Part shown: positions 46,549 through 58,100 of the stretch, piece by piece
Position numbering within the stretch: the first letter of the stretch is position 1
How the letters are laid out: each line of letters opens with the position of its first letter
From: Klebsormidium nitens
Lineage: Eukaryota > Streptophyta > Klebsormidiophyceae > Klebsormidiales > Klebsormidiaceae
Assembly: GCA_000708835.1 (NCBI GenBank)
Contig: DF236963.1
Location: 62,001 to 126,000 of the forward strand
Reading direction: 5' to 3'
Length of the DNA stretch: 64,000 bases
The notes under the pieces: generated by a model
Seen by the model: only the letters and a program-made list of their open reading frames with translations
The model's database searches: none
Told to the model about the DNA's origin: nothing
Position numbers and translations under genes: made by a program

Positions 46549-49500
46549 ATGGACGCAGATTGGAGCAATGAACTTGTACTTGTGCAAGAAGTGGTAAACT
46601 GACCCATAATCGTTTGGGCTTTTTCTTGTGGGTTTTTACAACGAAGTCTGACGTTGACCAACTTATATTACCTTCCGCTGGAATTCAAGAGAGCAAATCA
46701 CCATGTGTGGTGGTGAAAACCCACATCATGACTGCAATTTCAAAATCACTCTTATCCACAAATATGAAGGCTCAGCCCCCTGGTACATTGAGGGCAGCTT
46801 TTGAATGACTGCAGTGCCACTTGATACAACAGCTTTGGAAAGGAACTATTTCCAGCACCATGGGTCAGCAGCACGTGAACACTAGATTAGCTGCTTCAGC
46901 ACATGCAATTGTCACAGAGAGGGAGGCTGGGGCAGCTTACCAGAGTGTTGTTTTCTGATCCTCAGTTTTGTGACGTTAGCAGACATGCGACCTTGTCAAG
47001 AACTGGGAGAGTCCACTGGAACTTTTGGGAGGCACAGAAACTTTTTAGAATACAGAAGACAGGAGAGGCACTGTCAAACGGGACTGAGAAAGAGAAGTGC
47101 GTTCAGCGCCATCTTCCAAAGAGCCTGTAAATGATAGCTATGTCAACATGTGCGGGCTCCCATTATGCAGTCTGGGAAGCTGGGGCGAGGCTTACTTGAG
47201 ACAGGCGGGCTGGGTGGCATGGAAGCGTACGTTGCGCACCTGGAGCGTCAACTTTCAAAGTCGGGGGCGGCAGTGGGGGGAGGCGGTGCGGACCGTTTAG
47301 GAGCCTTAGAGGCTGGTCGGAAGCAAATGGAGGAGAAGATGGCACAGTGCTTTGAGCAGCTGCAAGGGACACAAGTGAGTCGGGACCTTCTCGTTGAGGA
47401 ACCTTTTAAGACAAGCGTATGTCTTCCTCGCTGCTTCAAGCTGTTGATGTCAGTGTTTTGCCGCCCAACATAGAAACAAACAGAAGCGACAACCTCAGAA
47501 ACATTCACTCAAAACATCTTGAGACCAGGAAGGAGATTGCACTCGTGTTGCACTCATGTGATTTTTTTTGACACGGAATCCCTTAAGACGCGGAATCCTG
47601 TAAGGATGGTGCTTCTTGAACACATAACCGTCGGCCATATCCACTATGCACAAACGAGCTTTTGCTCCTATGATTTTCAAAGCCAATTGTTTTCATCGCA
47701 ATAACGGTTCGATTATTTACTGCCTGTGCTTTGCACATACCTGGTCAAAGTTCATCAAGAGTCCAAACTAATCACCTAGCGAACAGATCTCCATTGAGTG
47801 ACCAGTAGCTTGACGATCTGCACAGGATTCATTCTATGTACTAAGGCTCACGAAAACAATAAAAATCCTTTCCTTCAGGACTTCGGTGAGGAGTTGGCCA
47901 GAGACACCCATGCCCGCTTTGAGCACGCTCAGGGCCGCACACAGCGGTGTGAACGGGCCCTAAAGACGGTTTACCACGACATGCCTCGTTCCGACAAGCT
48001 CGAGGCGCTGGTTCGGGCGCTCGTAGAAAAGGAGAGCCGAGAAACGGACCGGCGGTTGGTGCAATTGGTCGACCTGAGATATAAACAGCTCGAGGAGATG
48101 TTTGAAAGGGGGGATGGGGGAAGTGGGGAGGTTGAACCGGAAAGAGAGGAGGGCAGTTCACAATTGAGGGGAACAGGACGTTTGAAGGGAAGTCCCAAAG
48201 GCGAAAAGGTGGGGGAAAGAGTCCGAAGAAGGAAACAAAGGGAAACCAGATCTGCGGGGGATGGCTCGAGGGCAGCGAACGGAGAGAGACGAGCGAATCG
48301 GAGAGCGGAATTGTTTCCGGGGACGACAAAACTGGCCCCAGAAGGACAACTTGAAGACGAGCTTGCAGATTTAGAAAGAAGAGATACGCAACATTATGTC
48401 GACTGCCAGAACGAACGGTGCGAACAGACTCACAGACGTGGAATGAACGAGTGTTGTTGTCAGCACGGCCGTCGGGAGGGAAACGGGGGGAGGGAACTAG
48501 GGGCGGCGGAGTTTGAGGAGCGCATCAGAGATGCGGTCGAGGCGGCGCTCGCTAGCAGGCTCGCCGCAAGCGATCACGCAGAAACGGCGGCACAAGAAGT
48601 AGAACCGGCTCGTGCCGCCAGCGAAGAGCCGACGGTCGGAGGAGCTGATTCTCAAGGACGGTATAGAAAAATGTCAGGAAAAGCGAACGTTGCAGGGGGA
48701 AAGAACGAGGGGGTGGTTGGGGATTGGGGCGCTGTCGATAGAGCGGAGGTTCACGGGGAAGGAACTGAAGGGGCGCGTTCTGATGAGCTGGAGGCGGCAG
48801 TCGCGACACACCGGAGGGAAAATGCGAATTTGCAAAGGTGAGAGGAGCGAGAGGTTCTTGTGCGAGAAAACGGACCAAAGTTCGGTCGCCCCTCGTTGAA
48901 GATCTTAGCGCAGAGTTTAGTGGCTGGCCATTGGATTAGTTACCTGATCTCGAGGCAGCTCTGCCAGATTCAGCGAACAAAGCGCCGACCATACGTTTCA
49001 CTGTTGTGTCTTCACAGCTCCTTCGTAGGCGCCCCATGTGCGTTGTCGGAAAGAGGGCCCCGAGCGAGCACCCATTCTTTCTCATTTCTTGCAAGCAATC
49101 CTCCTGACACGGTACTTCGGTTACTTACAGACCACTATGCTGTCTTCAGCAAAAGCACGAAAGGAGATATACATTGGTTGAACCCTGAGTCCTTTCGAAT
49201 TCCCGTACAATAGTTCTATTCGACGTCTGCCAGTAAAGTCGGCACTCTAATTGACCGGAGCGAATCTTCCCTGGTATACGTCGGCGGCACAATACCTTCC
49301 AGTCAGTCCCGTGATGACGAGTGCTTGTATCTATCTGGACCCCTCATATTCTGACGTCTTCGTCCGCTTAGACAGTATGTGAGCCACCTGCTGTCAAAGA
49401 ATCCTGTTGATGTTTTCCCTACTTTCCCGTGTCGAGCCGGGACATTGTCGATCCAAATTGTGTCCACCTTTTGCCTGCTCCCTACTACAGTTTCCGGGTG

Positions 49501-51340
49501 TCGACAGCCGCACAAGCAGTCGAAACGGAGAGGCTTTCTCGAGAACTGTCCGAACAGGCAGCCTCGCTCGCAAAGCTATCCGGCGGAACCCAACGGCTGA
49601 CATCGCTAGAGGCCGCTGTTGAGGGCGTCAACGGGAGCATCCAACGGCTCTCGTCGCTCGAGACCTTCGTGGAGAAGCTTGGCGGGAGCATCCAACGGCT
49701 GCCGTCGCGCGAAGATGCGATTGGACGGACGACGGCGCGGATCGAGCAGCTGGTGGCAGCGTGTGGGAAAGAGAGTGGAGCTCCGACAGCGAAGCAAGAG
49801 AAGGTACGCGGGCTGTTCTTGTCGCTTCCCGTGGTTTCTGGCTGACTTTGTGACATGATTCTGGTCTCAAATATCCCCCTTTTTTCCACGGCATTTCGCG
49901 TCTGATGGCGAGTGCGAGAAGACGACCGTGGTGCCGCCTCTCAGTGTTCGCAGCTATTCGAACTTATCGGTACAAGCCTCTCCGATTACGTTCGCCCAAT
50001 TGAAGCATCTAGATGACCTGCTTCATGTGGCCGGAACCCACTTCCCACCAGAACGGTGTTAAAACGGACTTCCAAAAGACGAGGAAACAGCGCAGATTTA
50101 TATGTGCAACATGCATACGCTGATAAGCGCTTCAACAGCCACGGTCTCCAAGGAAAAGTATCCGTCTACCGCCCGACTCAACCAAACGCCTGCCGCTACT
50201 ACGCTAACACGCGAAGACGCCGTTTTGTGCCAGTGCGTCCCTTTTTCGTGCAAGCACATTTCGTGCAACCGCATTACCATGGTGTTACTCTCCGCCCAGT
50301 GTCGCCAGAATGCCTTCGCTCAGGACGCACAGCGGGAGTTGCTGAGTTTGTCCCCCTCTTCTCGGATTCCCCTCCTTTTTCTGCGTTTCTCCTTTCTCGT
50401 ACTTGCTTTTGTTCATACATCTAGTGTCTGGCAATGATCCCGGAATAAAACTCATTGTTGTGACTTGCAGAATGCCGCCACTCTGCGCGAGCACGCCGGC
50501 GTTCTTGCCCAACTCCAGGCACGGGTCGATGACGTCAGCACCCTCGTCCTGAACGGGACACGTGGCGGGCATCCGGACGTCCGTCGCAGCGCGCCGCCGC
50601 CGTCCGGTCTTTTGGCTCGTCCGGAGGTTGACGAGAAGCACGCGGTTGAGAAGCGGGTGGTTGGAGGAGTAGGGGGACACATAAGCGCTGGTCAGAACAG
50701 GATTTACGACAATTTGGAAAGCTTGCAAAGGTCGAAAATCAACGGGAATTTGGGTAATGAGAGTCCGATGTTCCAAGGAGTAACGGCGAAAGAGGCGGAA
50801 GATGTGGCGGGTTTGGAAGGGTTCGGACAGCTGACTAGGCCGAGCTTAGGATCGGATTCGGAGGATCGGACACCTCTGGAAACTTCGAGTAGCCGAAGCC
50901 CTCGGTCTTCGCCCAGACTCCGGGCATCCACAACAGCTCACGTGCGTTTCGGAGATTCGTTCGAATCTTTCGAGAAGCCTTTGAACGCCAAAGCCGGTAT
51001 GAGTGGACGTGTGAAGCAAAAGTCAGAAAGCCTTTCTGAGGACGAGTGTTTTGCGGGGTCCCTTTGGGCGGTGACGCAAGCAGACGCGCCTTCAGGGTCG
51101 CTGCGTCCGCCAGAGATCGGCTCGTCGAAGGGCGCCAGCCTTGCTTCCATAATGCACAGATTCGAGGCGGATAAGATGCTGCTGACGGAAGAACGGTTGC
51201 AAAGCGGCGCCGGAACGGGACACGTGGACGCGAACGGAGGCAATTGGGGGTTGGCGGGAAAGGATGAGGGGTCCGCTTACGCGCGAGCGCTCGCCAAAAC
51301 GGAGGAACGGAAACGGAGACTGGATAAGGTGACGCGCTGA
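46549..51340 (+). CDS. Long coiled-coil protein, function unknown
   Basis: Supported exons are 47167-47374, 47879-48837, 49491-49803 and 50471-51340 (TGA). A short first exon at 46549-46593 (MDADWSNELVLVQEV) fits by phase and splice signals; otherwise an ATG at 47165 could start the gene. The reading frame stays open through about 2.3 kb of coding sequence. The product is rich in Glu, Arg, Gln, Ala and Gly with heptad-like stretches: GGMEAYVAHLERQLSKSG, DKLEALVRALVEKESRETDR, FEERIRDAVEAALASRLAAS, NAATLREHAGVLAQLQARVD. Exon 49491-49803 has three tandem repeats of about 20 residues sharing QRLTSLE or QRLSSLE. The C-terminal part is Ser-rich and probably disordered, ending KTEERKRRLDKVTR. No catalytic motif is seen. 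A scaffold or cytoskeletal role is possible but unproven. Confidence 0.68.
49581..49715 (+). repeat. In-frame coding repeat (three units, about 50-60 bp) in coiled-coil gene
   Basis: Units share GG or NG followed by S/T, I/T, QRL and T/S-SLE (nucleotide core gggagcatccaacggct in the second and third). They encode part of a predicted coiled coil and keep the frame. Confidence 0.75.
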
Positions 51341-54300
51341 TCCCCCCGGCAAATGCATGACGCGTTCATTTCCAACGTTGCGTGTTACTGGCCCTTTCAC
51401 CTTGCTCGTATGGGTGAAAGGGCTTCCAACCAAGCTTCGACCAGGTATCGTTGATAAAATCTTTTCCGTGTGTGGTTTTCGCTGCGCAGTCGGGCTGTGG
51501 ATTACTCGCAGGAAGGCCTGGCCGCAAGAATCCGCTCTGAGTAAACGTTTAAGGTTTGCTCCTTTCATCAAGTGTAGCAGCGGATCCAAAGACTCTTCTT
51601 TTGCTGCCGTATTTGGACACCTTTGGAAAAGAGCCGCCCACCTGTGTTCTTTGCAAGGTTTTGCGACGCTTGAACCGTTATTGCGCAATTGACCCTTTCT
51701 GACTTGAGCCTCTTCCTTGCGTATGCAGTTATACCGGAAACTGGCGAGTACTCCTGTACCCTGCTCGTAGAATTACAACGTACACGGGCTGATATATCAC
51801 GAACTCTGGACGCGGAATCGGATCTGCGATTTGCAACTCGGTCCATCTCTATATTCTTGAAGTACTCTTTCCATCAGAATCTGACTAGCATTATGTACTT
51901 GTCTTCACAATTGGATTGTCGCCATGTATGCTCTACCGGTGACTTCGATTCTCGCAGAGTCCAGCAGCCGTAATAATCGGGGCGGCAGAAGTCACTCTCA
52001 TTTCGATGCAAATCAAATGATATCGACATGCTGCTATGCTGAAATAAAAGCAGTCGTCAGACACGCATAAGGGGCAGGTGCCCCACCGAGACGCCATGCG
52101 GCCGGGGGAGAGATGAGACGAAGCGCTACTTTCAGTGTCCTATTAGTACGGATATATATTATAAAAAAGGATGTCTCGAATTGGTTTTTTATAAAGAAAG
52201 CAATCGCAGGCTAGAGCAATTCTAAAAGATGAGGCTTTCCATGCCGTGGCAATCCGACCTTTGCCTCGGGTCTCAATGATACCTGTGAGTTGTAGACACG
52301 CGCGACCCTGACTGGAGCTTCTCTTCGTAACTGTTCCACCAGAGAGTCGGTACCTGATTCTCATAAGCCATGGTGCTTCCAGAGCAATCTTGAGCGTCGA
52401 TGCAAATCAACTTAGGATGCACGACCTTGCAAGTGCCCTGTCAGGTTCACGTCGATAAATCGACGAAGCAGATGAGAGTGTTACTGTCTCAATCATCTCT
52501 CTTGGTCTCTGGATTTTCAGGAGAATGAGGCTGACCCGAAGCAGGAAAAAGAGTCTGACACTCAAGCTCCAAAGATCCCGTTCCACGTGTATGCCAGGCG
52601 GGAGCTTGCTAAGTCCGCATGTGTTCGTCTTTGTAGAACCCGGAGCGCCTCAATGTCAATGACAATGGGCCTGCTGCAAGAACCTGCTCGAAGCATTGGA
52701 TCACGGGCTGTTTCGACGTCTTTGATCTGGAAGAGGTTCTCCTTCGCAAACTTCTCAAGGTGTCTTTGATACTGTTCGAGCCCTTCGGCCTATTACCTGT
52801 CTGGTGGATGTTTGACTTGTCGTCGACTCCGCAGGACATTTTGGTGTAAGCAGCCCGACAAAAGGAGTTGAAAGTTTGATACAAGCAGGTTCCTGGGTCG
52901 CACCCAATGTCAAATGGAGAATGGTAACCAAAGCGGAAGAACCCTGTCGACTCGGTGCACTCGAGCGTGCATCAGACTTGGGACGAAGAGATGAAAATCG
53001 AGCGTTGCTTAGAGGGGTCCCTATTTCCTGGCGGCAATGCACGAGTCTGGGCTTCGCTAGCACGCAGAGAGCTGGAAGTAAGAGTGAAGCCGCGACTTGA
53101 ACAACTTGTTGACTTTTGCTCGACTCGAAGTAGGGGCCAGCTTACTGCTGAGAAAATCCGGAAAACTCAAAATTGTGGGAGTACAGCAAAGGCAGTGCGG
53201 CGTGCCTCTATGCTGCATGGCTATTGGAGAGCGCCTTCCTTATGTTATTATGAGCATCAAAGTTGTCACCCTGGCAAAATGGCATCTGGCCGCCGCCCAT
53301 CGCGGTTGTTCGACTCTGCATACTTACTGAATGTTGCATGAGCCTGCGGCCGTTACTGGTTTTGTGCTGTCGACGTTCTGAGCATTTTGATTGCACGGTC
53401 TGATTGCTGTATCGTTCAACAAAAAAATGCGTGCTAATTCCGTTGCGCTGCTGGAATTTACGTGGAACTAATATCTGCTTTCCGGTCGAGCGCAAGAGTT
53501 TAATATGAGCGTCTGGTTACGAGCTGTTTGCAGTCCCCTACGTGCTGAGGTCCAGGGAGCTTGTTCTCGGAACCTCCTATTTTGGATGAACTTACCTGCG
53601 CATTACAAGGCAAAAAAACTCACCCGCGAAAAGGTCAAAAACTGGGGGAAACCGGTCAGAACGCTTCCAAGCCATCAACCGCCGGCGGAATGAGCCGGCG
53701 GGACGTTCATCAGGCAGTGGCCTCTCCCGACTGGTCGGGGGAAGCCACGCAGGTATTCGCGCTCAGGCATGGAAGGCTTATCTCACCATCCCGGTTGAGG
53801 AGTTTGTCAGTGTTGGAGAACACAGACAGGGTGTACGAACTATAGAACAGATCCTGTTCAAGTACAGTCGTGCTAGTCAGGGAGGAATCCGGATTTATAA
53901 ATGGTCTCGTAGCAATTTTGGCTCACTGTGGGCGGACGAATACCTGTAAGCCGTCGGATGAGTCGATCGACGGTGCTCCAGGCCGCCGGGGAAGTTGAAA
54001 CACTGACCGTCACTTGCGCGGCCCCGACTGCGACTTACCGTATTGACAAACCGTCGTCCCGCCGCCGGAGTGGGCCGACGCCGGACTCAAGTTCGTCGTA
54101 CCAGCGCGCAGCGCAGTCATGCATATAGGGGGTAGCGCAATTTACCTGTACGTACGGCATTACAGTACAGCAACATCCTTTCTCACGCTTCGGTGGTTCA
54201 TCGCTCAAACGTTTTCATGTATGAATCCAGCAGCGCACCCGGGGTGCAATATAGCTAGTCACTCCATATATGCAGGCGGTTGCATGGCCGTACATAGAAA

Positions 54301-55146
54301 ATTGCGCCGTACCAAAACTTGTTTACTAAGCTTGCTTGCACTAGCGAGTGGCATCAAATGTCTCTTATCGACACGTGCACAACGCATGCTGCACAACGTC
54401 ACACATGCATACTAACAGCTGGCCTCCCAGCCATGCGGTAGGGTACTCAATAGTACCTGAATCCGGCCTTACATGCAAGAGAACGACACCCCTTGTGGAA
54501 ATTCTCAGATAGATGTTTTGAGTCACTTGTGTCGGAAACCTGATGTTTACAGATCTTCATACTTGTATACGTGGCGTATGCACAAATGCCCTTAATTCAC
54601 AATTGTGACGTGCCGAAACTTTTCCCATTGATTATAGAAGCATATGATCTGAGATTGCACAGGCTTCCGTTCCGTTTTGCGCGGAGATTATCATGGAAAT
54701 ATACCAATCTAGTTTCGATTTGCTGCTGCAGCAGCAAGCCTGCATGCATGCCAGATGCATACGACTACGCAAAGACGACGGCCTGAATCCCGCCGAATGC
54801 ATGTGGCTGCACAGGCTTAATAAATGAAGCATGACTTGTTTCTTGGTTCCACATGCCGTCGTGAGGGACATTTACGGCTATAACACCGAAGCAGACGTGC
54901 TTGAGTCGTACATCAGAACTTTTCTTGAGCAGACCGGACTATACTCTACCGAAACCTAGTCACTATACCTGGATACGGACTCGAAAACTTCGCCGCTAAA
55001 ATAATGGGGGCTTAAGCATAATACCTTCAGCCTGTTCTCAACGATACCTAGTCGAAACGAAGATATGCGATCAAACCTCATGCCGCAAACAATTGCTGAT
55101 CGTAAAAGACGGGCTAGCAAGCTAACGAAGCAAAGGAGCCTAGTCG
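51341..55146. other. 3.8-kb convergent region with unassigned possible exons
   Basis: It lies between the 3' ends of the coiled-coil and starch synthase genes. A plus-strand segment at about 52522-52852 has acceptor-preceded frames: ENEADPKQEKESDTQAPKIP, then after a possible tttgtag acceptor NPERLNVNDNGPAARTC to a stop. Another frame at 53505-53693 contains LLFWMNLPAHYKAKKLTREK. Neither matches a family I know, and no full gene model could be built. A decayed gene or mobile-element remnant is possible. The segment from 53880 to 55100 is otherwise featureless to me. Confidence 0.4.
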
Positions 55147-58100
55147 TCATTTCTGTCCTGCTATTACAGCCTTGCGATATAGCGCGAGGTACTCCTCTGA
55201 GGGCCCGTCCCAACCCCAGTCCATCCGCATCGCCTTCTGCACGAGCTTTTGCCAGAATTCGGGCTGCTCCCAGTAGTAGTCGAAGGCACGGTCCAACGCA
55301 TAGTTGAGACCCTGTAGGAAACCACAATGTGCTCAAGCATACAATGCAGAGGCCGAGAAGGTTAATCAAGCAAGTCTGGAGCCGCGTTGCTGCAATTTGC
55401 GGTGCCTTTCTGAAAAGCACAAAAATATGCGTATCCTTACTGTGGCAGAAGAGAGAACCACCAACACGAGAATCATGTCTTTGAAAGGTAGTCGGGCAGG
55501 CCGCCAAACTTTGACACAACAGACCGACTCAATTGCACAAACCTTGCACGAGTGCTTTTTTCCGCACGTTGCAACACGGCGCCAGAAGGCGGCCCTTCTG
55601 GCTCAAAGCTTTGCGAAAAGAAGTTCCACTTAATATCTCGTCACATAAGCACGTGTCTTCTCGTTGAATCACTTTCCAAGTCAAGAGGACGTCTGCTTCC
55701 TCGCAGGAAGGTCCAATCGTCGGGTAAGACAGACGTAGACATGCCTCTGAAGTCAATTGGTCGAACCATTCCTTTTGGTTTCTAAAGAGCTGAGATATCG
55801 AGCGACAGAGGTTGGTACCACGTACCGCCTCATCGGTGGCGGTGAAGCAGAAGCCGTTCTTCTTGTGCTCCGCCACAGTCCCATCGTCGACGTCAAACAC
55901 GCTGCTCACAAGAGAGGGGCGCGTAAGAACTCTGAAAGGTCTGCTTAGTCCATGTGAAAGGGCGTCAGTGCTCGGAAGAAGCTCGCTCAGAAAGTGTTCA
56001 TAAGCAAAGACAGAGTCAGTGAGCTGATTCAGCCTGCTTCGCACAGATTACGGTGGCGACAGGGGCGGGCGAAAGATTGTGAACACGGGGGCGAGTGTCG
56101 ATTGAGAGTCGTCCTCGGGAAATTTGTGACTTCTCGAGCACGGAGAAAAGGGATTACTTCGTAGATCCAGGGCTATGCAAGAGGCTCCACTTGGAACCGT
56201 CACGTTTCGTCTTGGATCCTGATGCGAGATGCCTTTCTGTCCTTGAGAGAGCTTTTGTTAAGGTTGGGAACGAAAGGGTCTGATGAGGTTTGGATGACTA
56301 AGCACTTGGTGCTTTGCTCCGCTCACCTGTCGTTCAGGCCGCCAGTTTTCCGGGCAATAGGGATGGCCCCGTACCGCATAGCAATGAGCTGCGTGAGAGA
56401 AGACACCGTGAGGTTTCCGGTACGGGAGAAGCGAAGGAACACGCATCATGCACGGACCATGTTCAGTAGAACAGCACAAACCTACTGGGCTTTCGTTGAC
56501 AGGTTGTCAGAAACGGCTGCCGTTATACACCGGGGACGAGAAAAAGAGAGCTTCAGAAGTAGATTGAGAAAAGCAAATCCACTGTCAGATTCCAGACCCT
56601 TTACACGAGCCCGCATTTCACAAGCAGCGCCCATTTTGTCCGCACCAGCTTGCATCGTGGAAGACCAGAGAGCTCGGCTGCGGATAGAGTCCGAGCAGCT
56701 CAGCTGCAACAATCCTCTGAACCTAGTAAACTAACGCCAACCTTCCGTTGACACCACCCCGCAGCATGCATTCAAGGGCCATTCTGTGCTGCGCAAAGTT
56801 GTGTAAGAGCGCAGAACGCGGATGCATAAGGGTTCGGACGTAAGTTGCATCAGCGAACCCTTCGACAGACTCTCCTGCACGTACTAACAGGGCAGTCTGC
56901 GGGAACGTACCCGTGTTTAGCCTCAGGGTTCGATTAGAGATGGGTTTTGACCAAGGAGCTGATCAGCCGGATTTTTTGACACACGCTGCGGAATGTACGA
57001 AACAGGCCAGTCTGCACGGACTCAATTACAGAGCGCAGGGCTCGATTACAGACGGGTTTTACCCGAGGAGAGGAGCTGACGAGCCGACCTTTTGACAGAC
57101 TTTGCTGAACAGCCAGACCGTGGGGACGTACCTGTGTTAAGCCGCAGGGCTCGAACATGGAGGGAATGACGAACATGTCGGAGGCGGAGTAGATCATGTG
57201 CGACAGCGCCTCGTCGTACTTGAGCACCAGCCGCACGTGCGGGCTGCGGTCGAAGTGCCGCGCGATACCCTCGAAGTCGCGCTGCGAAATTCGAGTTCCA
57301 AGGTTCGGGAGCAATTTGACCTCAGTTCTCTAAGGACAAGTGCTCGAAAGGTCCTGCTGGAAGGCACGATGCTTCAAACCTGTGCTGCCTGGGGCCGTAG
57401 ACAAGCTTCCAACCTAGGTGAAGATCAGGGGTTGTTTTCGTCGGATCTGGGGGCAATTCCTAGAAAGCTCAAGATTCCGAGCAGCTGGGCTGCGTAGAGG
57501 ATATCGGATTTTGTTTCTGATTTCTGGGCTTCAGTTTCCTTTCTAACCTTGCTTTGAAAGGATCTTAGAGTCACGTAAAGACGACTCTCCTATAGCATTC
57601 CTGAATTTTGAGTGGTGCAACGCTTTTCACCCGGAAGTGCAGGGGATCCAGGTATCAGAAGCGAGGTGCCCTAGTATCCATGAATGCGAGTTGCATAAGC
57701 CAACTGGGCAGCCGCAAAGACTCTTCTGCGCCGCCCAAGTGCGTCGACGAATATTTCTATTTCTCGGGACGACAAGCTCATGTACGTCCACAACACCAGA
57801 AGTACTGTCTTCCCGAACGTCGCTGGCACTGCTGACTTCCTAGGCGCATATTGTTTCCGGCACGGGGTTGTTACCGAAACAGACCGGTGGCCGGTTTCTA
57901 GGCGCCTCCGAAGTGCACTTGGGCACGGGGCTGGTCACCGGGCACGGTGTGCCTGCCGGCTCACCTGTATACTGGGCACGGGGCTGTTCCCCAGGAGGAT
58001 GAACTGGCCGCCCATCTCGAGCGTTCGGTAGATGGCGTGCCGGATGAGGTGCACCCCTTTCTGGGGCACTAGCCGGGTCACGCAGCCAACCTGGGAACAA

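Noticed and set aside
49303-50100. Several minus-strand frames rich in Ser/Arg
   Set aside because: They mirror the repeated coiled-coil exon on the plus strand.
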